A stretch of 64,000 nucleotides of DNA from Odiellus spinosus (Eukaryota; Arthropoda; Arachnida; Opiliones; Phalangiidae), in contig OY987233.1 in NCBI GenBank assembly GCA_963920705.1, forward strand, positions 5,570,001-5,634,000, given 5' to 3'. The notes beneath the pieces are model-generated. The model did not search any database, had not been told where the DNA came from, and saw nothing but the letters and a program-made list of their open reading frames with translations. Each line of letters starts with the position of its first letter. Position 1 is the first letter of the stretch. Shown here one piece after another: positions 35,910-48,599 of the stretch. The translations under genes and the position numbers were made by a program.

Positions 35910-36248
35910 TTTATGTCCTATATATCCGTACATTAAAATGTTTCGTGCTCTTAAATCTTAACCCAATGCTTTCACCTTCAATATCGTCCGCTTATCGATA
36001 TCAAGTTTGACTGTAAATTCTTTAACTTATGTCCTTTCTTGGAGAAGAACTGTAGAAGATTGTGCAAAATTCTTTATGAAATAGAATGATTAGGCCTTTT
36101 AAAGTTGTATGCGTGTTTGTTTTTCTGAAACTTTTTCAAGAGTAAATTAAATCGAAAATATTAAATATAATTTCCCTTGCTTATAAAGTTAATGTAAAGA
36201 AACGCAAGTGAGTTAATTTTAAATCTTTATTATGTATCAGTGACTACA
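35910..36248. other. gene-free spacer
   Basis: Host flank right of the LINE. AT-rich, no gene seen. Confidence 0.4.
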
Positions 36249-36773
36249 CTACAGTCTGGGCCACATTATCCTGACATCCTGCTTATCAAAATATCACGCA
36301 TTTAGCCCCATTTGTTTTGAAGCATTAGTTGTAAGCCTAATAATATTGTTATTAGCTTTTATCACTATAATAAGAGAAAGTTCTTAACCTTTCAAGTTTG
36401 TGAGAAGTCACTGTAAGTCTGATTAGTTCCCAAGTCTGTAAGATAAATGTTGAACATAGAGGTGTTTTTGTTTTGCGCGACTACTGTTTTGTTGCAACTT
36501 GTACGTTTATCCATCATAAAATAACATTGTTGATGTAAATCTAATGTATCTTTTGGTCCATAAGCTATCCACTATATAGCTGGAATAAGCTCTTTGTAAT
36601 AACTATCTTAGACACCAGGTGTACTTAGAAAGAGGAATTATTTTGTGGGTTAATTACTGCCCTGAGGTATCTTTATACTCAATTAAAAAGTGACATATCC
36701 GACTGTAACTACGTTGCTCATTGGCTTCGCAGTTTATACTTAAAGTAGACACACAATCTGATTCCATTCAGGC

Positions 36774-37271
36774 CTTGTCAAATTGATCTCACTCCAAGCT
36801 TGCAAATTTAATCTTCATAAATTGAAAAAAATCTGTGAGGTGGTTTTTTTCAGACGCATGATGTCGGTTTTACTTTTCATCTCTATGTGCTTCCATAGAA
36901 AAATTTCGCAAGGACGAAAACCAAATTTGGTCAAAAATGTTCCAAATTGGAATATTCCAACAGTATTAACCAAAGACCAAAAGAAATTACCAAATTCAAT
37001 AAAAGTGGACCAAAGACATTTTAATTTTTGGTCCACGCTCCACAACTGTTGAATTTTGTTTTTTTATTTGATCTAATTCTGTTGGATTTTCCAATTTGGA
37101 CATTTTTTAACCAAATTTGAAGATTTTTATTCTCTGGGAAAGTACATTTCTTGCTTTTTCCTATGGGAACACATTGAAATGAAAAGTTAAACCGATATCA
37201 CGTACATGTAATAACATCCGCAATTTGTAAAAATGAAATTCGCGAGCTTGGTTCGAGTTCAATTTAACAAG
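36774..37271. mobile_element. palindromic MITE family H
   Basis: Left arm motifs CCAAGCTTGCAAATTTAATC and GATGTCGGTTTTACTTTTCA recur inverted near 37160-37271. The terminal repeats are long (~130 bases) and diverged. A partial relative at 56163-56290 shares GACGTCGGTTTTACTTTTCA and TGTGCTCCCATAGA. Non-coding; it sits upstream of the BED-transposase gene. Confidence 0.6.
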
Positions 37272-37480
37272 ACTCGAATCTAGTCAGGTTGCATGTCTGT
37301 ATACTTTAAGAAGTCTTTCTAGTAATAGTACAAAGCTATATGAAACAAAGATGATTTCAAAGTTTATAGTTGGTCATCTTGAGATATTGCGAATGACTAG
37401 GTTAATGTTTGCTTTATTTGTTGATACGTCACGGCAGTTATTAACTCTTGCTGTAATCTTTTAGGCGGAATTTTATAAAC

Positions 37481-39661
37481 ATGAGCCAGGAAAACTCTCC
37501 GGCACCACCGGACGAATCCTCGCAACATATTAACAACGTATCTTCAGATCATTTTACAAACGCATCCTCAAATCATTTTACAAACGTAACATCAGAACAT
37601 TTTACAAATGTATCCTCCGATCATTTTACAACGAACGTATCTTCTGAACATTTCCCAAATGTGTCCTCAGAACACTTCACAAACTCATCAACTGAACATT
37701 TTACAAATGCGTCTGCAGAGAATTGTACGAATGCTAGCTCGGAACGTATTACAGATGCAGTGATGCCTGTGACTGTGGTTTATATGCCTCCAGGTACGAC
37801 GCCTACCAAGCGTCGAAAAAGGGACCATCCTCGTAAAAGAGATCACCCACGAAAATACAATCCAATGTGGGAAGAACTCTACTTCTTTACTTTCTACGAG
37901 AACAAATGCATTTGTCTTATTTGCAATTTTAACATTGCTACCTTGAAGAAGAATAACTTAGAAAGACATTTTAAAACAATTCACAAGAACTTTGCCGAGG
38001 ATTTTCCAGAAGATAGCACGATGAGACATTATAGATTGATGGAATTGAAATCTTCCTTTTACTGCGGGCGAACTGTAGAAACGAACGAAGCTATTCAAGT
38101 TAAAGCTCATTCGGAAGCTTCTTTTAGGTTGTCATTTTTAATCGCTAAGAAGAAGAAACCTTTTGAAGATGGGGAAATGCTTAAAGAAGCTTTATTGGAA
38201 GCTGCGCAAGCCTTGGGAAGTGCTTTTGAAAATAAAGCCGAAATCATTAGCACGTTTAAAGATATTCCTTTATCGACTCAAACAGTAACAAGGAGGGTGG
38301 AAGAATTGTCAAGAAACGTTAATGATCAATTAAAAATTGATATATTTAACTGCGAGTTCTTCTCGCTTCACTTTGACGTCCTTGAAGAATCCTCCGATTC
38401 TCCAAAGTTGATTATTCTCATCAGACTCGTCTTTGAAGATTCAACAGCGAGAGAAGAATTGCTTAAAATAATTCCGATCAAAGGCAAAGCCACTGGAACC
38501 GATTTGTATCGTCTTTTTAAAATTTTCTTGACAGCAAACGAAATACCTTTGTGTAAATTAGTTTCTATCACTACTGACGGTTCGCCCGCTATGATGAGTT
38601 CTGAAGTTGGTTTTGTTTCCTTGTGTATGAGGGATCCAGTTTTTCCTCCATTTTTAAACTATCATTGCGTTCATCAACCTCAAGCCTTACCTACCAGGAT
38701 GGTTAATTTTGATCATATTGCAACGGTTTTGGTTAAAGCCATTGGTTCAATTCAAGCTAACAGCAATAGCGCCAACGTCGGTTCTTTAAAACCTTTGCTC
38801 GATGATCTAGAATCAGATGGAGCTGCTCATATTGAATCCCAGAATATTGGGAAAGGCAAATGTTTGCAAACTTTCATTGATCTTTTACCAGAAGTTAGAA
38901 TGTTTTTAGAATCACGCGCTGAAGCCCCATTTGAACTGTACAATTTTTTGTGGCTTAAGGATTTATCTTTTTTCGCCGATTTCTCTGCTAAATTAAATAA
39001 ACTGAATCAAGAATTACAAAGTAAAGGAAAGACGGTAGCTCAAATGATTGGCTGCATTAACGCCTTTAAAGGAAAACTCGATCTATGGATGCAACAATTA
39101 AGAAATCGTAATCTTCAACATTTTCCAAACTTGAAGAAAATTCGTTTATGCGGGATGGAAGATTCGGAATTCAACCTAGATTTATATATTAACCATCTCG
39201 CTAGTTTGAAAGACGAATTTACTAAAAGATTTAAAGATTTCAGTCTCCTAGAACCGGTCGTCGCGTTCATGTTCAATCCGTTTACCGAAGTCGATGTTAA
39301 TAACATATCTGTAAAAATTGCATCGCTGTTCAAGATGGATAGCGTAGAACTCGAGCTCGAGATTGTCTCGATTCAAAGTGATATTGAATTAAAATCAAGG
39401 GCTGATCACGAACAATTTTGGACACTCGCTTCTAAGGAAAAATATCCCCTTTTAAAGGAAGCCGCCCAAAGAGTTCACGCTTGTTTCGGTTCGCTTCATC
39501 TCAGTAAAGCTGCCCAAGCTGATATCAAAGTTATCAAAACGAAAAAAAGAACTCGATTAACCGGGGATCATTTAGAAGATTGTTTAAGATTAGCCTTAAC
39601 CAAGTACATTCCTAATTTCACGCTTTTGGCAGAAACTATGCAGTGTCAAGCCTCTCATTAA
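37481..39661 (+). CDS. BED-finger hAT transposase-derived protein (GTF2IRD2/ZBED-like)
   Basis: A 726-residue protein in one exon. A splice-acceptor-like CTGTAATCTTTTAG sits 17 bases before the ATG, so a 5' non-coding exon is likely. Residues 20-92 are nine copies of an octapeptide near VSSDHFTN. A basic stretch (KRRKRDHPRKRDH) precedes a BED-type zinc finger (Cys145, Cys148, His163, His168). The rest follows the hAT transposase fold seen in GTF2IRD2- and ZBED5-like proteins: FDVLEESSD at the first Asp site, TTDGSPAM (Asp366), NYHCVHQPQAL, and a C-terminal dimerisation part ending RTRLTGDHLEDCLRLAL. In active relatives the last acidic residue is the Glu of CESAFS; here that segment reads SKAAQA (Lys676). 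The protein should bind DNA but not transpose. It is either domesticated or freshly dead. Confidence 0.88.
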   Translation: MSQENSPAPPDESSQHINNVSSDHFTNASSNHFTNVTSEHFTNVSSDHFTTNVSSEHFPNVSSEHFTNSSTEHFTNASAENCTNASSERITDAVMPVTVVYMPPGTTPTKRRKRDHPRKRDHPRKYNPMWEELYFFTFYENKCICLICNFNIATLKKNNLERHFKTIHKNFAEDFPEDSTMRHYRLMELKSSFYCGRTVETNEAIQVKAHSEASFRLSFLIAKKKKPFEDGEMLKEALLEAAQALGSAFENKAEIISTFKDIPLSTQTVTRRVEELSRNVNDQLKIDIFNCEFFSLHFDVLEESSDSPKLIILIRLVFEDSTAREELLKIIPIKGKATGTDLYRLFKIFLTANEIPLCKLVSITTDGSPAMMSSEVGFVSLCMRDPVFPPFLNYHCVHQPQALPTRMVNFDHIATVLVKAIGSIQANSNSANVGSLKPLLDDLESDGAAHIESQNIGKGKCLQTFIDLLPEVRMFLESRAEAPFELYNFLWLKDLSFFADFSAKLNKLNQELQSKGKTVAQMIGCINAFKGKLDLWMQQLRNRNLQHFPNLKKIRLCGMEDSEFNLDLYINHLASLKDEFTKRFKDFSLLEPVVAFMFNPFTEVDVNNISVKIASLFKMDSVELELEIVSIQSDIELKSRADHEQFWTLASKEKYPLLKEAAQRVHACFGSLHLSKAAQADIKVIKTKKRTRLTGDHLEDCLRLALTKYIPNFTLLAETMQCQASH

Positions 39662-41028
39662 TAATATCAGTAAATTTCTATTACAGTAAAATTTCCTTAT
39701 AACGGAATTCAGGGGAGGGGCTACTTTCGTTATTTGTGTAATTTTGTTATTGCTGTGTGGATTTCCAATTCTTTCGTTATATTGAGATTTTACTGTATAA
39801 GAAATATACAGTTATATATATATATATATAACCAGAGAGTAATGAAGAAAGTAATATATTATTGGATATTTTAAAATTTAAGTTGAGTATTAGCAAAAAA
39901 AAAATTATAGAAATTACACTGGGAATTCTTATGTACCCCCATAAATACCAAATTATATAGTGATTTTAGAAAAAAGGATAGGTACTTTAGTATTAATAGT
40001 TGATATGATGAATCTGTCAACAGATTGCGTTGGTTGTTTGCTAGTATCAAAGACAATAGATAAATTTATTAAAATTTACGCCAGGTTAATTCTTTCGCCT
40101 TAAATTGGTTTTTGATCGCGAGGGAGCAACTATTTAATATTAGATTAAAGAATGAAATGTCTAAAAACCTATGCAGCAAAAAAACATACGGATTATTCGT
40201 CTAAGTCTAGTTATTTTCCTTAATCCTAGGATGAGCCCAGTTATAATTTAAGTTTCGGGACTTGGAGAAGAAAAGAGGAATCATGAATGGATGATCGATG
40301 TCACTAAATGAGATTTCAAAATGTTTACAAGCCTCATAATTCAAAATCGAACACTGCTACCCATAAGAATTCCCAGTATAAATCCTATTATTTCTTGGTA
40401 TTAGAGCTTTACTGATTTGTCTCCACTTAGATTGAAAAATGATCTCTAATCAAACAAAATAACTTCAACAAAATCAAACATAAATTCTTTTCAAGCAATA
40501 TTATTTCAAGGAAAGTACTTCTAAAATTATCCACTTTTGGTACAACCATGCCTAAAACCGAGTGTATTTGTAATCAATCACTCAAAGAAAGTATTAAATA
40601 TAAGTTAAATTTAATGACATCATAGTTTGTGATGTAAGAAAAATTTATATTTCAAACTAACATATATTTCGCAAAATTTGTTTCTAATGATCTGGTCCGA
40701 CCAAATTAAGATTTAGCTATTTTTATAACACATTTCCTTTTACTCTATTTTCCAATACCTTGGAGAGAGTACGATACATAAAACCCACACACCTTAAACT
40801 ACTATGCAAAGTTTTGTTAGTTGCCTTTATTACATCAGGAATGTGGCCCAGATTGTAGTGACAAAAAAACATGGTCTATAACTAAACAGGTTTGTTTTCA
40901 CTCGCAGGATATTGAAGCTGAAATTCATTCAGTTTTTATCACCAATGATGAGCCATGACAATTTGAATAACTTATACTCGACAATTTTTAACCTGATTAC
41001 TTTGTAAAAATAAAAGCACACGTTTAAA
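39662..41028. other. gene-free spacer
   Basis: AT-rich, with a (TA)n run near 39810-39830 and the right inverted end of the candidate hAT element at 40835-40858. No other feature seen. Confidence 0.45.
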
Positions 41029-42819
41029 ATGACGCTAGACACCGAAATGGGTTGCCTTAGTCCCGATTTGGTTGATAAAGCCGAAAGGGAACTGATGGAG
41101 AAGCCATCTTGGCGGGAGAGAGATATTCAAGCCTTGAGAGAGATGGTCTTAGGTACGAAAATTTTGGAGTTACCTTTAGGTTTAAATCGAGAAACCTGAC
41201 AAAGTAGTTTTCTATCTATTATGATAGAAAATCCCTTGTCTGATTTCATTATACCTTTATTTAAGGCGTATTTCAATAATATATTTGATTTTAAAAAGCT
41301 GATATACATTTGGTGTCGAGAACGGATGACGCGTTTCTAATTCGTTTCCTGAGAGCCAGAAAATTTGATTATGATCGTGCCTTTAAACTGCTGCGCCATT
41401 ACTACAGCCTTCGCGTCAAGTATCCCCACTTGTATCACGAACTCCTTCCCTCAAATTCCACGCATGTACTCTCCTCGGGAATACAAGGTTTTCTATCGCA
41501 CCGAGATGACCAAGGAAGGGCCATTTTTATATACAGAGGAGGTACTGTTATCATTTTAAACATATTACTAAGGGGTTGGACACTTGTACAAAATTGTTTG
41601 GACTTTTTGGGAAATCTCAAAGCCGATTGGATAAATTATGATATCACCCTAGAAATCAGAAACAAAAATCACGTAATCATTGACAAAATCCTACGGTTTA
41701 TACTGACACTTGTACAAAATCGTGTATGATTATCAGAAAATCTCTAAAGTCATTGGATAAATGATATCGTCAGCAAAATTAAACAAAATCACGAAATCAT
41801 GTAATAATTGAAAATATCACTTGCAAGATAACATAATCATTGAGGAAATTACAATCATTAGGACAAAGTCACTTCATAAATATTGTACACTTTATGTCCG
41901 ACCTCTGGAAGCATAAAGCAATACTGTCCAAGGGAAAGTTGTTTTAATTCCTCCTCCCCATATTTCTAGGCATATGGAATACGACTCGTTTTTCTTGCGA
42001 CGATATTTTGCGTGCCAATCTTCTTTGCTTAGAGCAAATTATACAAGAGCCTGATGTCCAAATTAACGGAATCGTGGCTATATTGGACATGAGAGGATTG
42101 GGTTTACAACACGTTCGACATTTTACCCCAAGCCACGCCAAACAGACTATCCAAATCGTACAAGTTAGTAATTTAAGCACAATATCTCTAGAAAAATATG
42201 AGATCTCCCATGGTATCGACTTCGATATTTACAGGACAGTTTCCCAGCCCGTTTCAAAGCAGTCCATATCATCAATGAACCAGCTGTTTTTGATGTCGTT
42301 TATGCAATTACCAAACCATTCCTTAGTGAAAAGCTCAAGAGTCGAGTAAGATAAAACGCTGAGTTTTTGTTGCAAGAACCCATTGATGACCCTTGACCCT
42401 CTAGATCGGTAAATGGAAAGGGATGTTCATAAATTAGCGCGTGACAAAAAGCATACATATAGCTTGCATTTCCCTTCTTACGTTCTCAGGATGATAAATG
42501 GATTCTTGCTAAAATGAAGAGTGAAATATTTTGACCCTTGCAATTATGTTAGATATGTTTTCACGGATCCAATGTCCAATCCCTCCACGAGCACATTGGT
42601 CCTCAACTTCTCCCCGCTGACTACGGTGGGCATTTGCCCCCCTTTGACAACAGCGAATGGACGGCGAAATTATTGGCCTCGGAAGATATGTTTAGAATGA
42701 ATCTTAAATACGGACCAGTCACGTCGAGACAAATGGCCGCGGAGAGAAACAACGAATTACAGCGCACAGATACCTTAGATGGATTTCTACATTCCTACAA
42801 GCGTGTTTGCATACAGTAA
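41029..42819 (+). CDS. CRAL-TRIO domain protein, alpha-tocopherol transfer protein-like
   Basis: Cytosolic lipid-transfer protein of 312 residues. Exons are 41029-41152, 41299-41541, 41970-42163, 42235-42345 and 42553-42819, all GT-AG with matching phases. The N-terminal CRAL-TRIO helical part includes [20 protein letters not shown]. The lipid-binding fold contains IYRGG, then [20 protein letters not shown], then [19 protein letters not shown] and [11 protein letters not shown]. The C-terminal part has [15 protein letters not shown], matching the family's LPxEYGG..P. The family binds hydrophobic ligands such as tocopherol, retinal or phosphoinositides; the ligand here cannot be told. Introns 2 and 4 are AT-rich. 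The 3' flank passes into a long minisatellite. Confidence 0.92.
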
Positions 42820-43074
42820 GAAACCTTTTTAAGTTTATTTCTTTGCCAGTTGGGGGGGGGGGGGTAGGCATACTTTGAAGTTTTAGAACTGGGGTAAAGA
42901 GACCTAATGAAGTAGATGCTTTAAATGGATATGGGAAGCTTTCAAGCACGTTGAGTTATTTAACTTTAACCTTAGAAAAAAATGTATATTAAGCCAATTT
43001 GAAATAATTTCTTAAGCCTATGTTTTAAATAGTTTTGAAGCCTTGAGATCGCTTTAATTGTTTATCTTTAAGGG

Positions 43075-43220
43075 AACAACTTTGAGTTAATCATTAAGGC
43101 AACAAATTTAGGAGTTAATCTTTAAGGCAACAAATTTAGGAGTTAATCTTTAAGGCAACAAATTTAGGAGTTAATCTTAAGGCAACAAATTTAGGAGTTA
43201 ATCTTTAAGGCAACATCTTT
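43075..43220 (+). repeat. 28-bp minisatellite
   Basis: About five units of AGGAGTTAATCTTTAAGGCA plus CAAATTT, immediately before the larger 29-bp array. Units are nearly identical. Confidence 0.85.
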
Positions 43221-45590
43221 AAGCATAATTTTTAAGAAAAATTAAGACTACTTTAAGTATAATTTTTAAGAAAACTTAAGACTAAGCATAATTCTTAAGA
43301 AAACGTAAGACTAAGCATAATTGTTTAGAAAACTTAATACTACTCTAAGCATAATTTTTAAGAAAACTTAAGACTACTCTAAGCATAATTTTTAAGAAAA
43401 CTTAAGACTACTCTAAGCATAATTTTTAAGAAAACTAAAGACTACTCTAAGCATACTTTTTAAGAAAACTTAAGACTACTCTAAGCATAATTGTTAAGAA
43501 AACTTAACACTACTCTAAACATAATTTTTAAGTAAACGTATGACTATTTTAAGCATAATGTTTAAGTACAATTAAGGCTACTTTAAAAATAATTTTTAAG
43601 AAAACTTAAGACTAAGCATAATTTTAAAGAAAATTTAAGACTAAGCATAATTTTTAAGAAAATTTAAGACTAAGCATAATTTTTAAGAAAATTTAAGACT
43701 AAGCATAATTTTTAAGAAAATTTAAGACTAAACATAATTTTTAAGAAAATTTAAGACTAAGCATTTTTTTAAGAAAATTTAAGACTAAACATAATTTTTA
43801 AGAAAATTTAGGACTAAACATTTTTTTTAAGAAAACTTAAAACTAAGCATAATTTTAAGAAAATTTAAGACTAAGCATAATTTTTAAGAAAATTTAAGAC
43901 TAAGCATAATTTTCAAGAAAATTTAAGACTAAGCATAATTTTTAAGAAAATTTAAGACTAAGCATAATTTTTAAAATTTAAGACTAAACATAATTTTTAA
44001 GAAAATTTAAGACTAAGCATAATTTTTAAGAAAATTTAAGACTAAGCATAATTATTAAGAAAACTTAAGACTAAACATTTTTTTTAAGAAAACTTAAGAC
44101 TAAGCATAATTTTTAAGAAAACTTAAGACTAAGCATAATTTTTAAGAAAACTTAAGACTAAGCATAATTTTTAAGAAAACTTAAGACTAAGCATAATTTT
44201 TAAGAAAACTTAAGACTAAGCATAATTTTTAAGAAAACTTAAGACTAAGCATAATTTTTAAGAAAATTTAAGACTAAGCATTTTTTTAAGAAAATTTAAG
44301 ACTAAACATAATTTTTAAGAAAATTTAGGACTAAACATTTTTTTTAAGAAAACTTAAAACTAAGCATAATTTTAAGAAAATTTAAGACTAAGCATAATTT
44401 TTAAGAAAATTTAAGACTAAGCATAATTTTCAAGAAAATTTAAGACTAAGCATAATTTTTAAAATTTAAGACTAAACATAATTTTTAAGAAAATTTAAGA
44501 CTAAGCATAATTTTTAAGAAAATTTAAGACTAAGCATAATTATTAAGAAAACTTAAGACTAAACATTTTTTTTAAGAAAACTTAAGACTAAGCATAATTT
44601 TTAAGAAAACTTAAGACTAAGCATAATTTTTAAGAAAACTTAAGACTAAGCATAATTTTTAAGAAAACTTAAGACTAAGCATAATTTTTAAGAAAACTTA
44701 AGACTAAGCATAATTTTTAAGAAAACTTAAGACTAAGCATAATTTTTAAGAAAATTTAAGACTAAGCATAATTTTTAAGAAAACTTAAGACTAAGCATAA
44801 TTTTTAAGAAAATTTGAGACTAAGCATAATTTTTAAGAAAATTTGAGACTAAGCATAATTTTTAAGAAAGTTTTGACTAAGCATAATTATTAAGAAAACT
44901 TAAGACTAAACATTTTTTTAAGAAAACTTAAGACTAAACATTTTTTTAAGAAAACTTAAGACTAAGCATAATTTTTAAGAAAACTTAAGACTAAGCATAA
45001 TTTTTAAGAAAACTTAAGACTAAGCATAATTTTTAAGAAAACTTAAGACTAAGCATAATTTTTAAGAAAACTTAAGACTAAGCATAATTTTCAAGAAATT
45101 TAAGACTAAGCATAATTTTAAGAAAATTTAAGACTAAGCATAATTTTTAAGAAAATTTAAGACTAAGCATAATTTTTAAGAAAACTTAAGACTAAGCATA
45201 ATTTTTAAGAAAATTTAAGACTAAACATAATTTTTAAGAAAATTTAAGACTAAGCATGATTTTTAAGAAAACTTAAGACTACTTTAAGCATAATTTTTAA
45301 GAATACTTAAGGCTAAGCATAATTTTAAGAATACTTAAGACTAAGCATAATTTTAAGAAAATTTAAAGACTACTTTAAGCATAATTTTTAAGAAAACTTA
45401 AGACAGCATATTTTTTAAGAAAACTTAAGACTACTTTAAGCATAACTTTTAAGAAAACTTAAGACTTCTTTAAGCATAACTTTTAAGAAGAAATTAGACA
45501 ATTTTAAGCATAATGTTTAAGAAAACTTTAGACAACTCTAAGTAAAATTTTTAAGACAACTTTAAGCATAATTTCTAAGCCTAAAACAGG
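43221..45590 (+). repeat. 29-bp minisatellite array
   Basis: About 80 units of a 29-base repeat beginning AAGACTAAGCATAATTTTTA and continuing AGAAAACTT. Early and late units carry a few extra bases (ACTACTCTAAGC and ACTACTTTAAGC), making longer variants. Variant units such as the ACATTTTTTTTAAG type recur in the same order at 43831 and 44348, a 517-base offset, so a block was duplicated within the array. Confidence 0.95.
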
Positions 45591-47340
45591 GTTATTTCTA
45601 TAAGACTTAATTTTATGAAAGTGGAATCGTGATATTTGTAGATTTATTTACTATTTTACCTTATAATTTACACGATATTAGTAGCGTTAGATGTTTGTGG
45701 TATTTAGACATATAATTTTTCATTGAAGTTATTGATTTCAGGAGAGCAGACTATGCCTTGTAAAAAAAAAAAGCAAGAAAGATTTTGCAAATTTTCGTTA
45801 TCTTCTATAATTCTATTATTATCCAAATTAAATACTTTAAAAGGCGCGACAATTAATGAAAAGTGTCCTATATAGCCCAGATTAACGCTTAAGGGCTCAA
45901 TTTTATATACTGATCTCTTTTGGAATGTTTTAAAAATGTTGAAAGTAACTTTTTCTACATGATTATGCGTTAATTGGTGCGCGATCTTTTTTAATATTAT
46001 TATTATTTGTAAAACTTACACATCGGGGAATTTTTTTTTATCGTTTACAGTAAGTGTATTAACAATTTTTTTACACGCCGTGAAATCTCCAAGGTTAATT
46101 TATAATTTTAACTTAAAATAAATTTGCAAATTTGTGATTTTTAATTTTAGACTACGACAAATTTTAAAATTTTTATTAAAGTGAGGCAGTCACAGTTTTT
46201 TTTAACTCCAGATATAAATTGAGTAGCCAATAGACTGTAAAATATTTTCTGACTTCGTCCCAACCTTGAAAATGGTTTCTATTAAACTGCAATTTTTGAT
46301 AATTTCAAGATTGGCGAAAGTATAGAAAATCCTATACTTTGTACCAACCTTGAAAAAAGAAAACATATTCAATACAAACGCGTACTTTTTAACGGGTCTT
46401 TTAGCCGTTTCCAAGGTTATTTTATAAGAAAAGGTCTATTGGAGACTTTCCCATGCAAGATATATTCAAAAAGTTATTATTTCGGAAGATCTTGGGAGAT
46501 ATGAAATATTGAAACGTATACGTATAAATTTTAATCAATTTTTACAGAAAATTGTTGATACATAAATGGTTTTATTAATAATTTATTTTTAATCCAATTT
46601 TACATTATATTTGGTGTTAAAATTATTAATCGTTAATTACATATATATTTAAATTATAAAAGTTAAATTCTAACGAAAATAACTTGGATTTTACGTGGAG
46701 ATGAATTTAGGTTGTTCGCGACCGAAACGAATCTAGATGGCGTTGATACCGTCTGCTTAGGTATTTATCCGCGCGCGAAGACATTCTAAAAACAGGAACT
46801 GTCTAAATCCAGAGCTCAATGCTCTTTAGAGGGCGAGGGCGAGGGCAGTTAGGTTTTCAACGATAGTTAAATTCCCTATTCTCGTGCCTCTATATAGACA
46901 GTGTCTGCTAAAACCGATCAGCTCAGGTTTTTGACGGCAATAGTTTTCGGTCGCAAATAGTTTACAATATGTTTTCCAAGCCTGTGAGCTGTTAGTCTAT
47001 AGTTTTTTTGCTATTTTTTTTAATCTGGCCACAAATACTGCTCTGACATTCAGTTGAAGTTTACGCATGACGACATAAAACTTGATAAAAATTAAAAAAA
47101 AAGAGCCCATGAACTGACTTTTACGTAAATTTTGGTCATAGAATGTTAATTCCTTAATATTAATGAGGCATGCACAAAGGCTTTACAGTTAAAAGTTCGG
47201 TACTGTAAAATGTCAAAATGAGCTGTAAATCAACTAATATAAATATATTCGGGAGGGCAATATGTACAAAAAATTGTACAGATTTAAATTTATAAAGTAA
47301 TCCTAAGCAAGAAAATAATTCAGGTACACACTGTGAATGC
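45591..47340. other. gene-free spacer with a family E repeat
   Basis: No gene recognised. The minus strand of 46215-46440 matches the dispersed repeat at 18835-19050, including AACCTTGAAAAAAG and TACTTTTTAACGGGTC motifs. A GC-richer patch near 46800-46860 is unassigned. Confidence 0.45.
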
Positions 47341-47506
47341 TTAAAGGCCGTATCTGCTCTAGAATTTGTCCCTTTAAACTCATCATCCATCGTGCCACAG
47401 ACTAGCTTTGACTGTACAATTGGTTATGGTCAATGTCGTGACGTCTGCTAAGCTAGAAAAGAAGGCGATTTTAAAGGGGCTCTACAAACGCAGATAGTCC
47501 CTTTAA
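47341..47506. mobile_element. TTAA MITE family C, most complete copy
   Basis: A 166-base element with TTAA at both ends and imperfect inverted repeats AAAGGCCGTATCTGC and GCAGATAGTCCCTTT. It contains CATCATCCATCGTGCC and GACGTCTGCTAAGCTAGAAAAG, shared with the copies in the esterase intron (1088) and at 23975. Confidence 0.75.
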
Positions 47507-48579
47507 AATAATGTTAGCAGACTGCAGTGCTTAGCAATTTTTGAATTATTTTGTGCAGCCAAGCTTGGTGACTCGCAGAAAAATTCGGGATCTTACGTCC
47601 CACTATTGACGAACTACGGGAATTAGAAAGTAACCAAGGCTTAGTGATAAAAAAAGACAAGTTGATGAAGGCAAATTTTTTAGTGCAACATATTGACATA
47701 TTTATGTTCGTACAATCTTTTAGTATATTATCAGTTATTACCAAGATAAAATCTCACCCGTGATGAAACATATCTTTTTTATGTGTCTGTACATTTATAA
47801 TATTTGTGCGATACTAGGCAACCCGAAATTTGCTTCGTTAAATTCATCTTAAATGTAACAATTCGGTGTTGTCTCATTGACGACAGTAAAAACCCCAATT
47901 AGTCTTTAAAATTGAGGTCTTTTGAACACCAACTATTATGAACTTGACACTCATGGGCACAATAGCTCAAATGTATTTTTTTACCGCATTCACAGTGCGT
48001 ACTTCTATTTTTCTTTTGCATTTAAGCGTAAGTTTATAACTTATCTTCTACCAAGTAAGTTGTTGAAACATACTTTATAAAAACAGCAACACGTACTGGT
48101 CGATCCTTTTAAAAAAAAATATGTACAAGTATAAAAACTGTGGTGTCCAACAAATGATCCCTAATTGTATAATAATAACGCAGTCCTTCCATCAAACCCA
48201 TTCAATATATAAATGGGATAAAATTGTAGTCTTCTTTTTTTTAGCCCAAAAGGGAACATTCAGTTAGTTAGGAAAGGGATAAGGAAGCTTAATGACACGC
48301 AACCCCTCAACAGGAGGTTGAGTGGTCTAGACAGGACTATTGCAAAAGTTAACATTACAACTTACAAGTCAAGTCAATTTTTATGCAATTTGGGGCAAAA
48401 ACAACCTTTTTTTCCCTTCATTAAAGGGTCTGAAGCTCAGGCGGAGCTTTTTAGAACTCCACTGTTACGTCATAAAAACCGGATTTGAGTTACTTTGTTC
48501 CTAGTTCCTTGAGTTTGTATAATCTTCTACCCTTATCGAAAAAGGTTAGTCTGATCTTAATAGGTCCTCAAGAACACTA
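47507..48579. other. gene-free spacer
   Basis: AT-rich sequence without a recognisable gene. Confidence 0.4.
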
Positions 48580-48599
48580 CATAGGTGATAAAGACATCT

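Larger units (their letters stand above)
36249..40858 (+). mobile_element. candidate decayed hAT transposon around the BED-transposase gene
   Basis: The left end CTACAGTCTGGGCCACATT (36249) recurs in reverse complement at the right end (40835-40858) as CTACAATCTGGGCCACATT, 18 of 19 bases matching, followed by a shared CCTGA after a 2-base shift. The flanking octamers are TGACTACA and TGACAAAA, a 6/8 match that may be a decayed 8-base target duplication. The only long frame inside is a hAT-type transposase-like protein (37481-39661), nearly central. This suggests the gene still lies within its former transposon. Confidence 0.55.
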
